A stretch of DNA of 64,000 nucleotides from CAMBDS01 sp964355675. GTDB taxonomy: Bacteria; Electryoneota; AABM5-125-24; Hatepunaeales; Hatepunaeaceae. The first letter of the stretch is position 1. The number at the start of each line of letters is the position of its first letter. Positions 1-8,467 of the stretch are shown here, in pieces. The notes below the pieces were generated by a model. The model ran no database searches. It saw only the letters and a program-made list of their open reading frames with translations, and had not been told where the DNA came from. The position numbers and the translations under genes were made by a program. The stretch covers positions 29,389 through 93,388 of the forward strand of contig CAYHEC010000013.1 of NCBI GenBank assembly GCA_964355675.1. The letters are read 5' to 3'.

Positions 1-177
1 CCAACACCACCACGTCACTCTGGTTAATGCACCGGTCTGTCGGTCGAAAAAGGGCTGCGGCAGCAAGAGTTCAAATCCATCGATGTAGAATGACGTCATG
101 ATTTTACCCTCGTCTTTCACGAGACATTCTGCGCAATCCGCAAGCAGGGCGTCCAATTTCGCTGTAGTTTCTGCCAC
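1..177 (-). CDS. Hypothetical protein, 5' part only (runs off window start)
   Basis: An open minus-strand frame starts at a GTG (175-177) and runs off the window at base 1, giving 59 codons. The peptide begins AETTAKLDALLADCAECLV and includes a GFELLLPQPFFDRQTG stretch; I do not recognise the family. The same frame continues upstream behind a TGA stop (226-228) into a 28-residue peptide starting at 312 (MFDKFMCGLKKDIPDMNDSA). The whole may be one decayed gene split by a stop, or two small genes. The setting beside phage remnants suggests mobile-element cargo, but that is inference. Confidence 0.3.
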   Translation of the reverse strand, partial: MAETTAKLDALLADCAECLVKDEGKIMTSFYIDGFELLLPQPFFDRQTGALTRVTWWCW

Positions 178-390
178 GAGTTTCAGAATAAGCGTGAAGA
201 AATAGCGGCACCGCCCGATCCCATATCAGAGCTGGAACTCATCCCGCCAATCGGCCGAATCGTTCATGTCGGGGATGTCCTTCTTCAGACCACACATGAA
301 CTTGTCGAACATCTCGTGCTCTATCAGAGATTATTGCTTTAGGAGGGGGTATTGGCTATATTTGATGGGTCAGGTTTAAAGCCACCATTT

Positions 391-530
391 CGTACGACAC
401 GCGTCCCTGCCTGTCAGGAGGACGGATCTCCGCACCCGTCCGGTACGGCGGGGCTCCGTACCCGCCACTCAGTACGACAGGCGTCCCTGCCTGTCATCTT
501 TACCCCGTACGACAGGCGTCCCTGCCTGTC
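391..530. repeat. Three palindromic GTACGACAGG...CCTGCCTGTC repeats upstream of mod
   Basis: Three near-identical 25-nt units occur at 391-415, 471-495 and 506-530. Each contains GTACGACA(G/C)GCGTCCCTG followed by CCTGTC, a short inverted repeat. A separate GGTACGGCGGGGCTCCGTACC hairpin sits between units 1 and 2. Related units recur at 2278-2346 on the far side of mod. The rest of 178-573 holds only an AT-rich tract (535-566), which may carry the mod promoter. Confidence 0.7.
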
Positions 531-573
531 ACAATTATTAATTCTTAATTATTAATTCTTAATTACTTTCACT

Positions 574-2238
574 ATGCCAACTCTCGACTGGATCGGCAAA
601 AAAGCCGTCCTGAACCATCACAACGAAGTCCCCTTCCGCCTGCTCCGCACCAACGAGGAGCTTTCTGTCGGCGATCCCGACAGCGGCAACCTCCTCGTGC
701 AAGGCGACAACCTCGAAGCCCTGAAAGCCCTGCTCCCTTATTACGCGGGCAAGGTCAAGTGCATCTATATCGATCCGCCTTACAATACCGGGAGTACTCA
801 AAAGGGAGCAGGTTGGAGTTACGATGATAATGTGAACAGCCCGGAAATGCGTGAGTGGCTTCATAAAGTAGTTAAAGGAATTGACGAAGATCTCTCTCGA
901 CATGATAAATGGTTGTGTATGATGTACCCAAGATTAAGTCTATTGAGGGACTTTTTATCAGAGGACGGGGTGATGTTTGTAAGTATTGATGACAACGAAT
1001 CCAGTAATCTCGAGCTCATAATGAGAGATCTATTCGGCGAAAAAAATTTCCTTGCAAACTTGATTTGGGATTTAGGCACAGGAACTGCCGCCGGACATTT
1101 TACAAGATCACACGAGTATATCGTTACATTTGCAAAAGATAAATCTTGTTTACGGAATTTTCGATACTCAGGTGATGAAGCTAAAATCTCAGAGCGTGCT
1201 GTGAAAAAGATATCCAAAGGTAATCCCGCAAGTCAAATTACATTTCCAGCAGGAATGGAATTTGAAGGTTCCAACGCGGTTTTTAAGGGTGAATATGGCA
1301 AAAGCGAGAAAATTCGTATCGTTTCGGATGAGATGAGGTTTTTTGATGGCAAATTAGTCAAATCGGTTACAATCGAAGCTGGCTGGGCAATGCGGAATCA
1401 AATTCTGTCATGGCTTGACGGTAAAGAAACTTGGGATAGCAAGGGTCAATTGGTTACGAAATTCTATTTTGACAAAAAAGGTGTCCTTCAATACGAGAAA
1501 ATTCGCGGCTTTGTAAATCCTCAATCTGTACTCAGAGGAGTTGCGAGTACACGGAAAGGGTCAGCCATTTTAATGGAGATAATGGGCGAAGCGCGCATGC
1601 AATTTCCAAAACCAGTTGAACTAATAGCCTTTCTAATTGACCTAATCTGTGAAAATGACGCTTTGGTGCTCGACTCTTTTGCTGGTTCAGGGACTACGGG
1701 TCATGCCATACTTGATCTAAATAGAAAACAAGGCATCAATCGCAAGTTTATACTAATAGAGTGTGAGGATTACGTTGAAACACTCACCGCAGAACGTCTT
1801 CGTAGAGTTATAAATGGCGTTCCAAATTCGGGTGATGCCGCTTTGAAAATGGGTTACGGAGGTGGCTTTCGCTACTGCGAACTTGGCCCAACACTTTTCG
1901 ATTCGACAGGTCGAATCCGCCCGGAAATCACCCATTCCGAGCTTGCCCACCACGTCTTTTTCACCGAGACCGGCGAGCCATTGGCCGACTCTTCTCTGAA
2001 CGGTACGCCTCTGATCGGGATAAGCAAAGGCACGGCTGTCTATCTCCTTTACAACGGAATCCTAAAGGACAAATCGGTCAAAGGCGGTAATGTTTTGACA
2101 AAATCCGTCCTCGCTGATCTTCCGCCGCATGTGGGAGCCAAAGTCATTTACGGAACAGCCTGCCGGTTGAGTCCGACTTTTCTTTTCTCAGCGGGAATCA
2201 CTTTCAAGCAAATACCTTATGAAGTGAGGATACGATGA
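574..2238 (+). CDS. mod: Type III restriction-modification DNA methyltransferase (Mod)
   Basis: This 554-residue adenine-N6 methyltransferase would modify a short asymmetric site using S-adenosylmethionine and serve as the recognition subunit for the Res protein encoded downstream. The catalytic motif IV is D67-P-P-Y followed by NTG, and the SAM-binding motif appears later as DSFAGSGTTG (D367 onward). This catalytic-before-SAM order is the beta class typical of type III Mod. The central part should be the target-recognition region. Length is in the normal range for the family. Base composition is mosaic: hand counts give 60% GC at 601-660, 42% at 1081-1140, 38% at 1141-1200 and 60% at 1921-1980, so the middle may have been exchanged. 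The res gene follows after about 150 bases of palindromic repeats, so the two are likely co-transcribed. The substrate site cannot be read from sequence. Confidence 0.93.
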   Translation: MPTLDWIGKKAVLNHHNEVPFRLLRTNEELSVGDPDSGNLLVQGDNLEALKALLPYYAGKVKCIYIDPPYNTGSTQKGAGWSYDDNVNSPEMREWLHKVVKGIDEDLSRHDKWLCMMYPRLSLLRDFLSEDGVMFVSIDDNESSNLELIMRDLFGEKNFLANLIWDLGTGTAAGHFTRSHEYIVTFAKDKSCLRNFRYSGDEAKISERAVKKISKGNPASQITFPAGMEFEGSNAVFKGEYGKSEKIRIVSDEMRFFDGKLVKSVTIEAGWAMRNQILSWLDGKETWDSKGQLVTKFYFDKKGVLQYEKIRGFVNPQSVLRGVASTRKGSAILMEIMGEARMQFPKPVELIAFLIDLICENDALVLDSFAGSGTTGHAILDLNRKQGINRKFILIECEDYVETLTAERLRRVINGVPNSGDAALKMGYGGGFRYCELGPTLFDSTGRIRPEITHSELAHHVFFTETGEPLADSSLNGTPLIGISKGTAVYLLYNGILKDKSVKGGNVLTKSVLADLPPHVGAKVIYGTACRLSPTFLFSAGITFKQIPYEVRIR

Positions 2239-2243
2239 AAATT

Positions 2244-2383
2244 CTTGGAGGGCGGGTTTTAACCCGCCCCTTCCCCAGTACGACAGACATTCTTGTCTGT
2301 CACCTTAGAAAAGTCTTTTGTGACAGGCAGAAATGCCTGTCGTACCAATACAAGGGCGGACTGAAGTCCGCCCTCCAAGGGAA
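2244..2383. repeat. Cluster of nested palindromic repeats between mod and res
   Basis: The 150-base gap between mod and res consists almost entirely of inverted repeats. An outer pair is formed by CTTGGAGGGCGGG (about 2246) and CCGCCCTCCAAGG (about 2369-2381). Inside lie GGGCGGGTTTTAACCCGCCC, GACAGACATTCTTGTCTGTC and GACAGGCAGAAATGCCTGTC. The same words recur throughout the window. Confidence 0.75.
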
Positions 2384-2389
2384 GTTGTA

Positions 2390-4849
2390 ATGTTACAGCC
2401 AAAGAACTATCAGCTAACCGCTCTCGATGAGTTGAAGAAGTATTTCCAGACTTGTCTTCGGCTGGGGAATGCCGATACGGCGTTTTATGAAACAACTCTT
2501 AATCTTTGGGGGCGAGGAATCTCCTATAATCCGGTAAAGGAATTACCCGGGCTTCCTTATGTCTGCCTGCGTATTCCGACTGGGGGCGGTAAGACTCTCA
2601 TGGCATGTTTTGCGGCGGGAATTGCGCAAAGGGACTTACTGAATTTGGATCGGTCTCTGATTGTGTGGCTCGTTCCCTCGAAACCCATATTGGATCAGAC
2701 ATTAAAGGCGCTTAAAAAACGTGAGCATCCTTATCGCAATGCCCTCGAATCTGCGGTTGGGTCTATCGAAGTCTTTGCTATTGGTGAGGCGCTTTCTTTG
2801 AATCGGTCATTGTTTGAATCGCATACTGTAATTATTGTATCGACAATTCAGGCATTCAGAGTAGAAGAAACAGAAGGGCGAAAGGTCTATGAGCAATCAG
2901 GGCATTTGCTCGATCATTTTAGCGATATACCTTCTGAAATCGCGGCTAAGTTGGAATGCTATTCGGGAAGCAATACACCTATCCCGTCCCTTGCCAATGT
3001 GTTAAGAACGAGACGACCGATTGTGATTGTCGATGAGGCTCATAATGCGAGGACGCCGCTTTCATTCGACACCTTGGCGAGACTTGGGCCATCGTGCATT
3101 ATTGAATTTACAGCAACTCCAGACTTAGGGAAATTGTCTCGTGATGAGGCAAAAATCTCGCCAGATATGGAAAATAGGGCGAGCAATGTGCTTTACAGCG
3201 TTTCGGCGGCAGAGCTTAAAGCCGAACAGATGATAAAACTACCGATTAAACTTGAGATACAGAGCGATTGGAAAGTATTACTTACCGATGCGATCAACCA
3301 GCGAAATAATCTAGAGGAACTGGCAAAGAGAGAAGAAGCGATATGCGGTGATTATCTCCGACCTATAATGCTCCTGCAAGCTCAATCTCAACTAAAAGAA
3401 CATGACAGGCTGACCGTCGATGTGATTGAAAAATGCCTGATTGATGAATTTCAAATTCCGAAGGAACAAATCGTCAAGGCAACCAGCACCGATCATGAAT
3501 TGCCAGATAACATTCTGAGCTCGGAATGTCCGGTAAGGTTTGTAATTACTGTTCAAGCATTACGCGAAGGCTGGGATTGTCCGTTTGCATATATTCTCTG
3601 TTCGGTTGCTGAAATGAAAGGGAGTCGAGGGGTTGAGCAAATTCTCGGACGGATTTTGCGAATGCCAAAAGCGAAACTTAAAACAAATAAAGACTTGAAT
3701 TATGCTTATGCGTTCGTTTCTTCGAGCAGTTTCGCTCAAGCTGCTGAAACCCTGACAGACGCTTTGATTGAGAATGGGTTCAAGAGACAGGAAGCCAAGG
3801 ATTTAATCGCACCGTTAAAGGATAATCAATCAGAAATTGAGTGGGATTCAGACAGCCTTTTTTCTGCCGGTCGAGAACCTCAAGTATTTATTCCGCGAGT
3901 TAAGGGTGAATTTAGCGTGCCGGTTTTAGCCGTTAAAGTCGGGGATCTGTTCGAACAGCTTGAAGAAATTCACCTATTGGAGAATGATTGGAGTCTTGCG
4001 CTTTGTGAAGCAGATTTATTGGAGTCGGAATACTCCCCGGATAAACCCGCTGGAGATTTTGGCGAGATCGACATCAGCAAGGGCGGTCAGCTTGTAGCAA
4101 GTTCATTTATTCCTGAATTACAGAAACAGATCGGTATGCTTGAACTTAAACTTGATATCAGCGAAGTAGATTTAATCCGATGGCTCGATCAGACAATTTA
4201 TCATCCTGATATTCCGATGAGTGATATGGAATTGTTTCTTATAAAAGCAATGAAATATCTATTGGGTAATCGAAGTGTTCACCTGAAGAAATTGGTAAAA
4301 GACCGGTATCGTTTACGAAATGCAATAGACGATAAGGTGAAGTATCATCGTCAACAATCAATGAAGGCAGCATTTCAGGAGTTGCTCGATCCTGAAACAG
4401 CATTACATATCTCCGTGACACCCAAGAAATGCTTCACTTACGATCCAGAGGTTTATCCCTATAATGAAATCGATACCAAGCATTATAAATGGAAGAAGCA
4501 TTATTATCCAAAAGTCGGTAAAATGAACGGCGAGGAGTTTGATTGCGCTGCATTTCTTGATGGCCTTGATGAGGTTAAATGGTGGGTGCGTAACATATCG
4601 CAAAAAGCGCAACATTCATTCTGGCTTCAAACCACATCAGACAGGCACTTTCCTGATTTCGTCTGTCTGTTAAATGATGGCAGGTACTTAGTTGTCGAAT
4701 ATAAGAGTGAAAGAGATTGGTCGAACGATGACTCTGTGGAGAAACGCTGGATTGGTGAATTGTGGGAAAAGAGAAGCGGCGGTAATTGCTTTTACGTCAT
4801 GCCAAAGGGAAAGGACTTGGAAGCGATAAGAGCGAAGGTGAAACTCTAA
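2390..4849 (+). CDS. res: Type III restriction enzyme, Res subunit (helicase-nuclease)
   Basis: This is the ATP-dependent translocase and endonuclease partner of Mod. I chose the ATG at 2390 (819 residues, MLQPKNYQLT), because an upstream in-frame ATG at 2333 would translate the palindromic repeats. Seen in order: Walker A PTGGGKT with K68, the DEAH box with D215 (VDEAHNART), motif III TATPD, and motif VI around EQILGRILRMP. Near the C terminus HFPDF...YLVVEYKSE fits a PD-(D/E)XK nuclease. All key motifs are intact, so it is probably functional. Type III systems cut only between two head-to-head unmodified sites; that is family knowledge. The gene ends close to a phage-remnant region, so the pair may have arrived on a mobile island. 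Confidence 0.93.
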   Translation: MLQPKNYQLTALDELKKYFQTCLRLGNADTAFYETTLNLWGRGISYNPVKELPGLPYVCLRIPTGGGKTLMACFAAGIAQRDLLNLDRSLIVWLVPSKPILDQTLKALKKREHPYRNALESAVGSIEVFAIGEALSLNRSLFESHTVIIVSTIQAFRVEETEGRKVYEQSGHLLDHFSDIPSEIAAKLECYSGSNTPIPSLANVLRTRRPIVIVDEAHNARTPLSFDTLARLGPSCIIEFTATPDLGKLSRDEAKISPDMENRASNVLYSVSAAELKAEQMIKLPIKLEIQSDWKVLLTDAINQRNNLEELAKREEAICGDYLRPIMLLQAQSQLKEHDRLTVDVIEKCLIDEFQIPKEQIVKATSTDHELPDNILSSECPVRFVITVQALREGWDCPFAYILCSVAEMKGSRGVEQILGRILRMPKAKLKTNKDLNYAYAFVSSSSFAQAAETLTDALIENGFKRQEAKDLIAPLKDNQSEIEWDSDSLFSAGREPQVFIPRVKGEFSVPVLAVKVGDLFEQLEEIHLLENDWSLALCEADLLESEYSPDKPAGDFGEIDISKGGQLVASSFIPELQKQIGMLELKLDISEVDLIRWLDQTIYHPDIPMSDMELFLIKAMKYLLGNRSVHLKKLVKDRYRLRNAIDDKVKYHRQQSMKAAFQELLDPETALHISVTPKKCFTYDPEVYPYNEIDTKHYKWKKHYYPKVGKMNGEEFDCAAFLDGLDEVKWWVRNISQKAQHSFWLQTTSDRHFPDFVCLLNDGRYLVVEYKSERDWSNDDSVEKRWIGELWEKRSGGNCFYVMPKGKDLEAIRAKVKL

Positions 4850-4853
4850 ATTT

Positions 4854-4932
4854 GGATTCCGGCTTTCGCCGGAATGAGTCCCCCCATCAGCATTAGCATT
4901 AGCATTAGCATTGGTCATCATCATCATTCATT
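4854..4932. repeat. REP-like palindrome followed by AGCATT and CAT microsatellites
   Basis: GGATTCCGGCTTTCGCCGGA starts at 4854 and forms a hairpin that could end res transcription. A close variant occurs at 24703-24727. Next come four AGCATT hexamers (about 4889-4912) and a run of CAT/ATC triplets to about 4940. No gene is supported here. Confidence 0.65.
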
Positions 4933-4936
4933 ATCA

Positions 4937-5556
4937 TCATTCCGTCACCCCAAAAACGCCCGCCAGACAGCCTTTTCCGCCATTCCTGTGACGATGTGAC
5001 GATGTTTTACTATGCCCTGCTGAACTGCCAGCACCCCGCCTGCCAGCCTCTTCGCCATCACAATCCGACAATTCCTCACCGGTCAGTTTCAGAAAGCGGT
5101 AACCGTCATAATCCTTCTGGCTGAGCTTGAATTGCTCCTGGTTGAAAGCTCCGAAGGAGGGACTGCCATGCTCAACTAACACCTCATGCAGGAATCCCGG
5201 CGTATCCCGCCCGCCATAGAAATCGAGCATATCCTGTTCGCGCTCATCAGACCAACTCGGATTAAGAGAAGACGGCCACTGGAAGAGGTGCCATTTCTTT
5301 CCGTCTTTCGTCAGGTGATAATAAGTGGAGTCTCGGTGTCCATTTGGATTGGAATAGACCCGGAAACGTCCGCCAGCATTGAGGCATTGCCGCACGGCTC
5401 GCCAGGCAGGTTCCAGCAGCCACGCCGCTTCATCGACCCAGACTCGGTTGACGTGGAGCGAGCGGAACGCTTTCCCATAATCACCACCCGGTCGGAAGTA
5501 GATGGTTGTCCCTGAAATGAACGTCGCCTTGAAGTAAGGTTTCCGGGTGATCGCGG
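4937..5556 (-). pseudogene. Phage terminase large-subunit remnant
   Basis: Reading on the minus strand from about 5556, the peptide ITRKPYFKATFISGTTIYF... through VWVDEAAWLLEP and YSNPNG resembles the middle of a phage DNA-packaging ATPase, with a Walker B-like WVDEA. The Walker A segment is missing, because homology stops abruptly where the sequence turns into the antisense of a recombinase fragment. The nuclease half is also largely absent. Near its end a second frame opens (ATG at 5058, stop at 4945; 37 residues, MAKRLAGGVLAVQQG...), which may be a frameshifted tail or a small overlapping gene. The long open frame upstream to 5935 is only the shadow of the recombinase. This is clearly a remnant rather than a working terminase. 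Confidence 0.65.
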
Positions 5557-5562
5557 AGTGAT

Positions 5563-5977
5563 CGGCTCGACCCGGGGCGATGTCAACCTGATCGAGAAAC
5601 GGATTTTCATTAAGGGCAAAGGCGGTCAGATCGTCGCCAGATTCCTCAACTGCAAGGCGAGGGCTGCATTGCATGAGTTTCTGAAAGAGCGTCGCAAGAT
5701 GGCTTTCGACTGCCCGGCCTTGTTTGTCAGTCAGCGTCTCGAACGGATTACCGCCCGTCAAATCCAGCGCCGACTCGAGGAATGGATTGCCAAGGCCGAC
5801 ATCACCAAGCAAGTTCACCCAGACACGCTCCGCCACACCTTCGCTACCAACCTTTACGGTCGAACCTCGAACATCCTCGCCATCCAGCAGGCTCTCGGGC
5901 ATGCCTCGGTCTTGACGACTCAGATTTACACCCATCTCTTTGACAACGTCCGCGAAAATGCACTTGAGACTCTCTAA
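5563..5977 (+). pseudogene. Tyrosine recombinase (phage integrase) C-terminal remnant
   Basis: About 138 codons encode the C-terminal half of a XerC/D-type integrase. Visible are DVNLIEKRIFIKGKGG (the catalytic beta-hairpin lysine region), HPDTLRHTFATNL with the box II H-x-x-R, and QQALGHASVLTTQIYTHLF with the late histidine and the nucleophile tyrosine. The N-terminal core-binding domain and first catalytic arginine are missing: the frame begins at the junction with the terminase remnant around 5560. It should therefore be inactive. The fused remnants suggest a deletion or rearrangement inside an old prophage or integrative element. Confidence 0.75.
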
Positions 5978-6140
5978 GTCGCCCGAGGCCTCAAACCCTT
6001 ATCAGAAAATTGTTTGCAGCCTTTCGATTCTTACCAACCGGAAGATTTTAAACCTTGTCTCCCGCGAGATCACCATTTTCGCTTTGGGGTTGGGAGGGGA
6101 CGGTCGCTTTGAAAATTGACAATTCTTAACACCGATGCCT

Positions 6141-6172
6141 GAAAGCCGCCGCCTTCGTGGCGGTTTCGGTTT
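6141..6172 (+). terminator. Probable hairpin terminator after the recombinase remnant
   Basis: GAAAGCCGCCGCCTTCGTGG followed by CGGTTTCGGTTT forms a short GC stem with a T-containing tail. The surrounding 5978-6276 holds no supported gene; a minus-strand frame there is proline/arginine-rich shadow. Confidence 0.5.
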
Positions 6173-6276
6173 GGGGAGTGCCAAGTCACCCGAAGTTCTC
6201 GTCAACGTCGATTCCAACTGTCAGCATAAGTCAACATCACGTTTATTAGAAAGCCCGCGAATTTTCGCAAAATGAG

Positions 6277-6326
6277 TTGCAATTTCGAAACGCAAGTGCA
6301 ATATTGTGCATCATACAGGAGAAGGA
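6277..6326 (+). promoter_or_regulatory. Candidate promoter and strong RBS of the ATPase gene
   Basis: TTGCAA (6277-6282) and AATATT (6300-6305) are separated by 17 bases, a standard -35/-10 arrangement. AGGAGAAGG begins at 6317, five to six bases before the ATG at 6327, and decides that start over the upstream ATG at 6306. The implied leader is very short. Confidence 0.5.
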
Positions 6327-7550
6327 ATGAATCGACAATACATCCCACGTAGCATCGAACCAGTGCTACAACGAATAATCGGGCAGTTCCCGGCTGTCAC
6401 CTTGACCGGCCCTCGCCAATCAGGCAAGACCACCGTACTGAAAAAGCTCTTCGGTGGCACCCACCGATATGTCTCGATGGAAAATCCCAATGTCAGAGCC
6501 GCGGCAATCTCTGATCCGCAGGGATTTCTTTCGATTAACTCGCCGCCGGTGATCATTGACGAAATTCAGAATGCGCCTATCCTCCTCCCCTACATCAAAG
6601 AAATAATCGACAATCACAGGGATGAAGCAGGGCAGTTTATACTCACAGGATCTCAGAACTTGGCGCTTCTCGAAAATGTCACGGAATCTCTCGCTGGTAG
6701 AACGGCAATCTTACGATTGCTTGCAATATCTCAGTCTGAAATCACGAACACCGAGGATTCAGCATTTCCATGGGAGACGTCAGAGCATCACCAATCACGT
6801 CAGCCCATACCTCTTCCCCAATTGTGGGAAAACCTCTTTCGTGGATACTATCCAGAGCTCATTTCTGCGCAGAGCATTGATGCCGAAGCTTGGCACGGGA
6901 GTTACATCCAGACCTACCTTGAGCGTGACGTCCGCTCACTGCGACAAGTCGGTGATCTTTTCTTATTCCAATCCTTCCTGAAGATTCTGGCAGTCAGAAG
7001 CGGACAATTGATTAGCCTATCTGACATAGCTCGTGATATCGGCGTCTCAAGCAATACCGCCAAGCACTGGCTCTCCATCTTAGAAACGTCTTTCCTCGTG
7101 GTTATCTTACCGCCCTACTTTGTGAAAGCAGGGAAGAGGCTGGTGAAGCAACCGAAGGTCTATTTCACGGACACGGGCACTCTATGCTACTTGATGGGGA
7201 TTGAGAAACCTGAGTATGCCATGTCAGGACCGTATGCCAGCGCAATATTTGAAACCGCAGTCGTGATCGAGATATACAAGCGCTTCTTGAATCGCGGGCA
7301 AGTCCCACGCGTTTACTTCTGGCGAACATCAACCGGCGTTGAAGTTGACCTACTTATCGATTCAGGGAACAAACTAATCCCGATTGAAATCAAGAGTACA
7401 GCGACTGCGCGTCCGACGATGGCATCCTCGATTCAGACCATCTTCAAAGACTTCCCGGATAGGGTAACTCAAGGTTATGTCGTATATCCGGGTGAGACTC
7501 GACTACCGTTAATCCCGAAAGTTATGGCATTGCCATTTGCGGAACTTTGA
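6327..7550 (+). CDS. AAA ATPase with DUF4143 C-terminal domain
   Basis: This 407-residue P-loop ATPase belongs to the common AAA_14/DUF4143 family of prokaryotic proteins whose cellular role is poorly known. Walker A is GPRQSGKTT with K34, and Walker B is PPVIIDEIQNAP. A winged-helix segment follows around residues 215-255 (SLSDIARDIGVSSNTAKHWL). The C-terminal part has the PD-(D/E)XK-like pattern TGVEVDLLID...LIPIEIKS. The family is often found in accessory regions and has been linked speculatively to mobile-element or toxin-antitoxin biology; nothing here proves a role. It stands alone, with its own promoter and RBS, between phage debris and HTH debris. All motifs look intact. Confidence 0.88.
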   Translation: MNRQYIPRSIEPVLQRIIGQFPAVTLTGPRQSGKTTVLKKLFGGTHRYVSMENPNVRAAAISDPQGFLSINSPPVIIDEIQNAPILLPYIKEIIDNHRDEAGQFILTGSQNLALLENVTESLAGRTAILRLLAISQSEITNTEDSAFPWETSEHHQSRQPIPLPQLWENLFRGYYPELISAQSIDAEAWHGSYIQTYLERDVRSLRQVGDLFLFQSFLKILAVRSGQLISLSDIARDIGVSSNTAKHWLSILETSFLVVILPPYFVKAGKRLVKQPKVYFTDTGTLCYLMGIEKPEYAMSGPYASAIFETAVVIEIYKRFLNRGQVPRVYFWRTSTGVEVDLLIDSGNKLIPIEIKSTATARPTMASSIQTIFKDFPDRVTQGYVVYPGETRLPLIPKVMALPFAEL

Positions 7551-7904
7551 TTCGATGCTATCGATTTATCTCGCCCACGTCGCCTCCGGTATCCGGCTTG
7601 AGTAACCAGTCGGCCGCGCTGTCGAACGTCGCCCACGTGGCGTTTGTACGCGTCAGATTTAGACCTCCAGGTTATCCGCTCCCTCGGTCTCCGCATCCTC
7701 AGCATCGTCAAAGCCACCAGGCAGCGATCTAACCTCTGTGCCGCTGTCCAGTTCCTTCCGCCTCCGACTCGCCCGATCGATTAACTCCAACGCCCACTGC
7801 GCAGGACTCGGAAGAGCATAACCGTTCGGAATTGTTAGTTCTCCTCTCGGAGCCCGAGCGAAATCAGGCGAAAGCAAAGGCATATCATTATGCCAATAAT
7901 GTGA
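7551..7904. other. Gene-poor stretch with one doubtful minus-strand frame
   Basis: A minus-strand frame at 7883-7659 (74 residues, MPLLSPDFARAPRGELTIPN...) ends in an acidic tail and has no family I recognise. It lies directly downstream of the truncated HTH frame and may be more of the same decayed element. Nothing on the plus strand is convincing. Confidence 0.35.
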
Positions 7905-8096
7905 TTACGTCACACCAAGTTCCCCGAATGTATTGAGGAGTTGAGTCACCCTCGCCCGACTGATCATATTAGCCCGGGCGATATCCGCCCGATTTCTGTA
8001 GGTCCCACTCGACAGACCAAGGGTCCCTTGTTCCGCCAACTCTTTCCGACGACCACGCTTCTCTTCAAGTGTGTCATCATGGCGTTTTCGGTTCAA
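7905..8096 (-). pseudogene. Truncated helix-turn-helix protein
   Basis: The 63-residue frame ends with RADIARANMISRARVTQLLN, a recognisable helix-turn-helix like those in small ParB/KorB-type or recombinase-associated DNA-binding proteins. It stops right after the HTH, where family members normally continue. The basic N terminus (MNRKRHDDTLEEKRGRRKEL) is also plausible. I read it as a degraded regulator from the mobile island. Confidence 0.45.
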
Positions 8097-8098
8097 AC

Positions 8099-8210
8099 GG
8101 TTGCTGATTAGAGGTTAATGAGGGTAGTTTGTTGGTTGGAAGATTAGTTGAGGACTGCGTTAGCGTGATTTCGAGTCGGGACCCGCGCAAGAGAACGGAG
8201 TTATCCACAC
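8099..8210. repeat. Degenerate ~110-bp direct repeat, left copy
   Basis: Beginning GGTTGCTGATTAGAGGTTAA and containing GCGTGATTTCGAG, this stretch aligns over about 110 bases, in the same orientation and with few gaps, with 14978-15090. The two copies bracket the 2079-residue secreted-protein gene. The plus-strand 81-residue frame here (8129-8374) has no protein character. Confidence 0.6.
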
Positions 8211-8406
8211 CCACGCTTGGAAGATCAGATCGCCGTTTGATCGGCCATCGAGACAGTTTAAGCTACCCGTCTGTTATATCGATTATAAAGTCCATTCAAA
8301 ACCGACAACTCGACGATCTTGCCTGTACTAACAGTTTTAACATAACGGGACTCCGTGCAATCCCCTTTCAATGAAAGATGAGTTCGCCAGACATCACACC
8401 AAATTA

Positions 8407-8440
8407 ATGGGCTGCTTCATTGTTAGTCGAAGCAGCCCAT
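8407..8440 (-). terminator. Terminator of the beta-helix protein gene
   Basis: A perfect 12-base stem, ATGGGCTGCTTC paired with GAAGCAGCCCAT, spans a 10-base loop about 30 bases beyond the stop codon of the minus-strand gene and is followed on that strand by an AT-rich tail. Confidence 0.7.
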
Positions 8441-8467
8441 AATTCAATCCGAACTATTTATTCAGGA

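Noticed and set aside
391..530. Possible CRISPR-like array upstream of mod
   Set aside because: Only three units, uneven spacing (about 55 and 10 bases between them), palindromic words that recur singly elsewhere, and no cas genes.
5557..5935. N-terminal extension of the terminase frame
   Set aside because: These codons are the antisense of the integrase remnant; terminase similarity starts only at about 5556.
574..7550. A larger anti-phage defence island (BREX, DISARM or similar)
   Set aside because: Only the type III mod/res pair has defence motifs; the AAA/DUF4143 ATPase is a generic family, and no other defence genes are adjacent.
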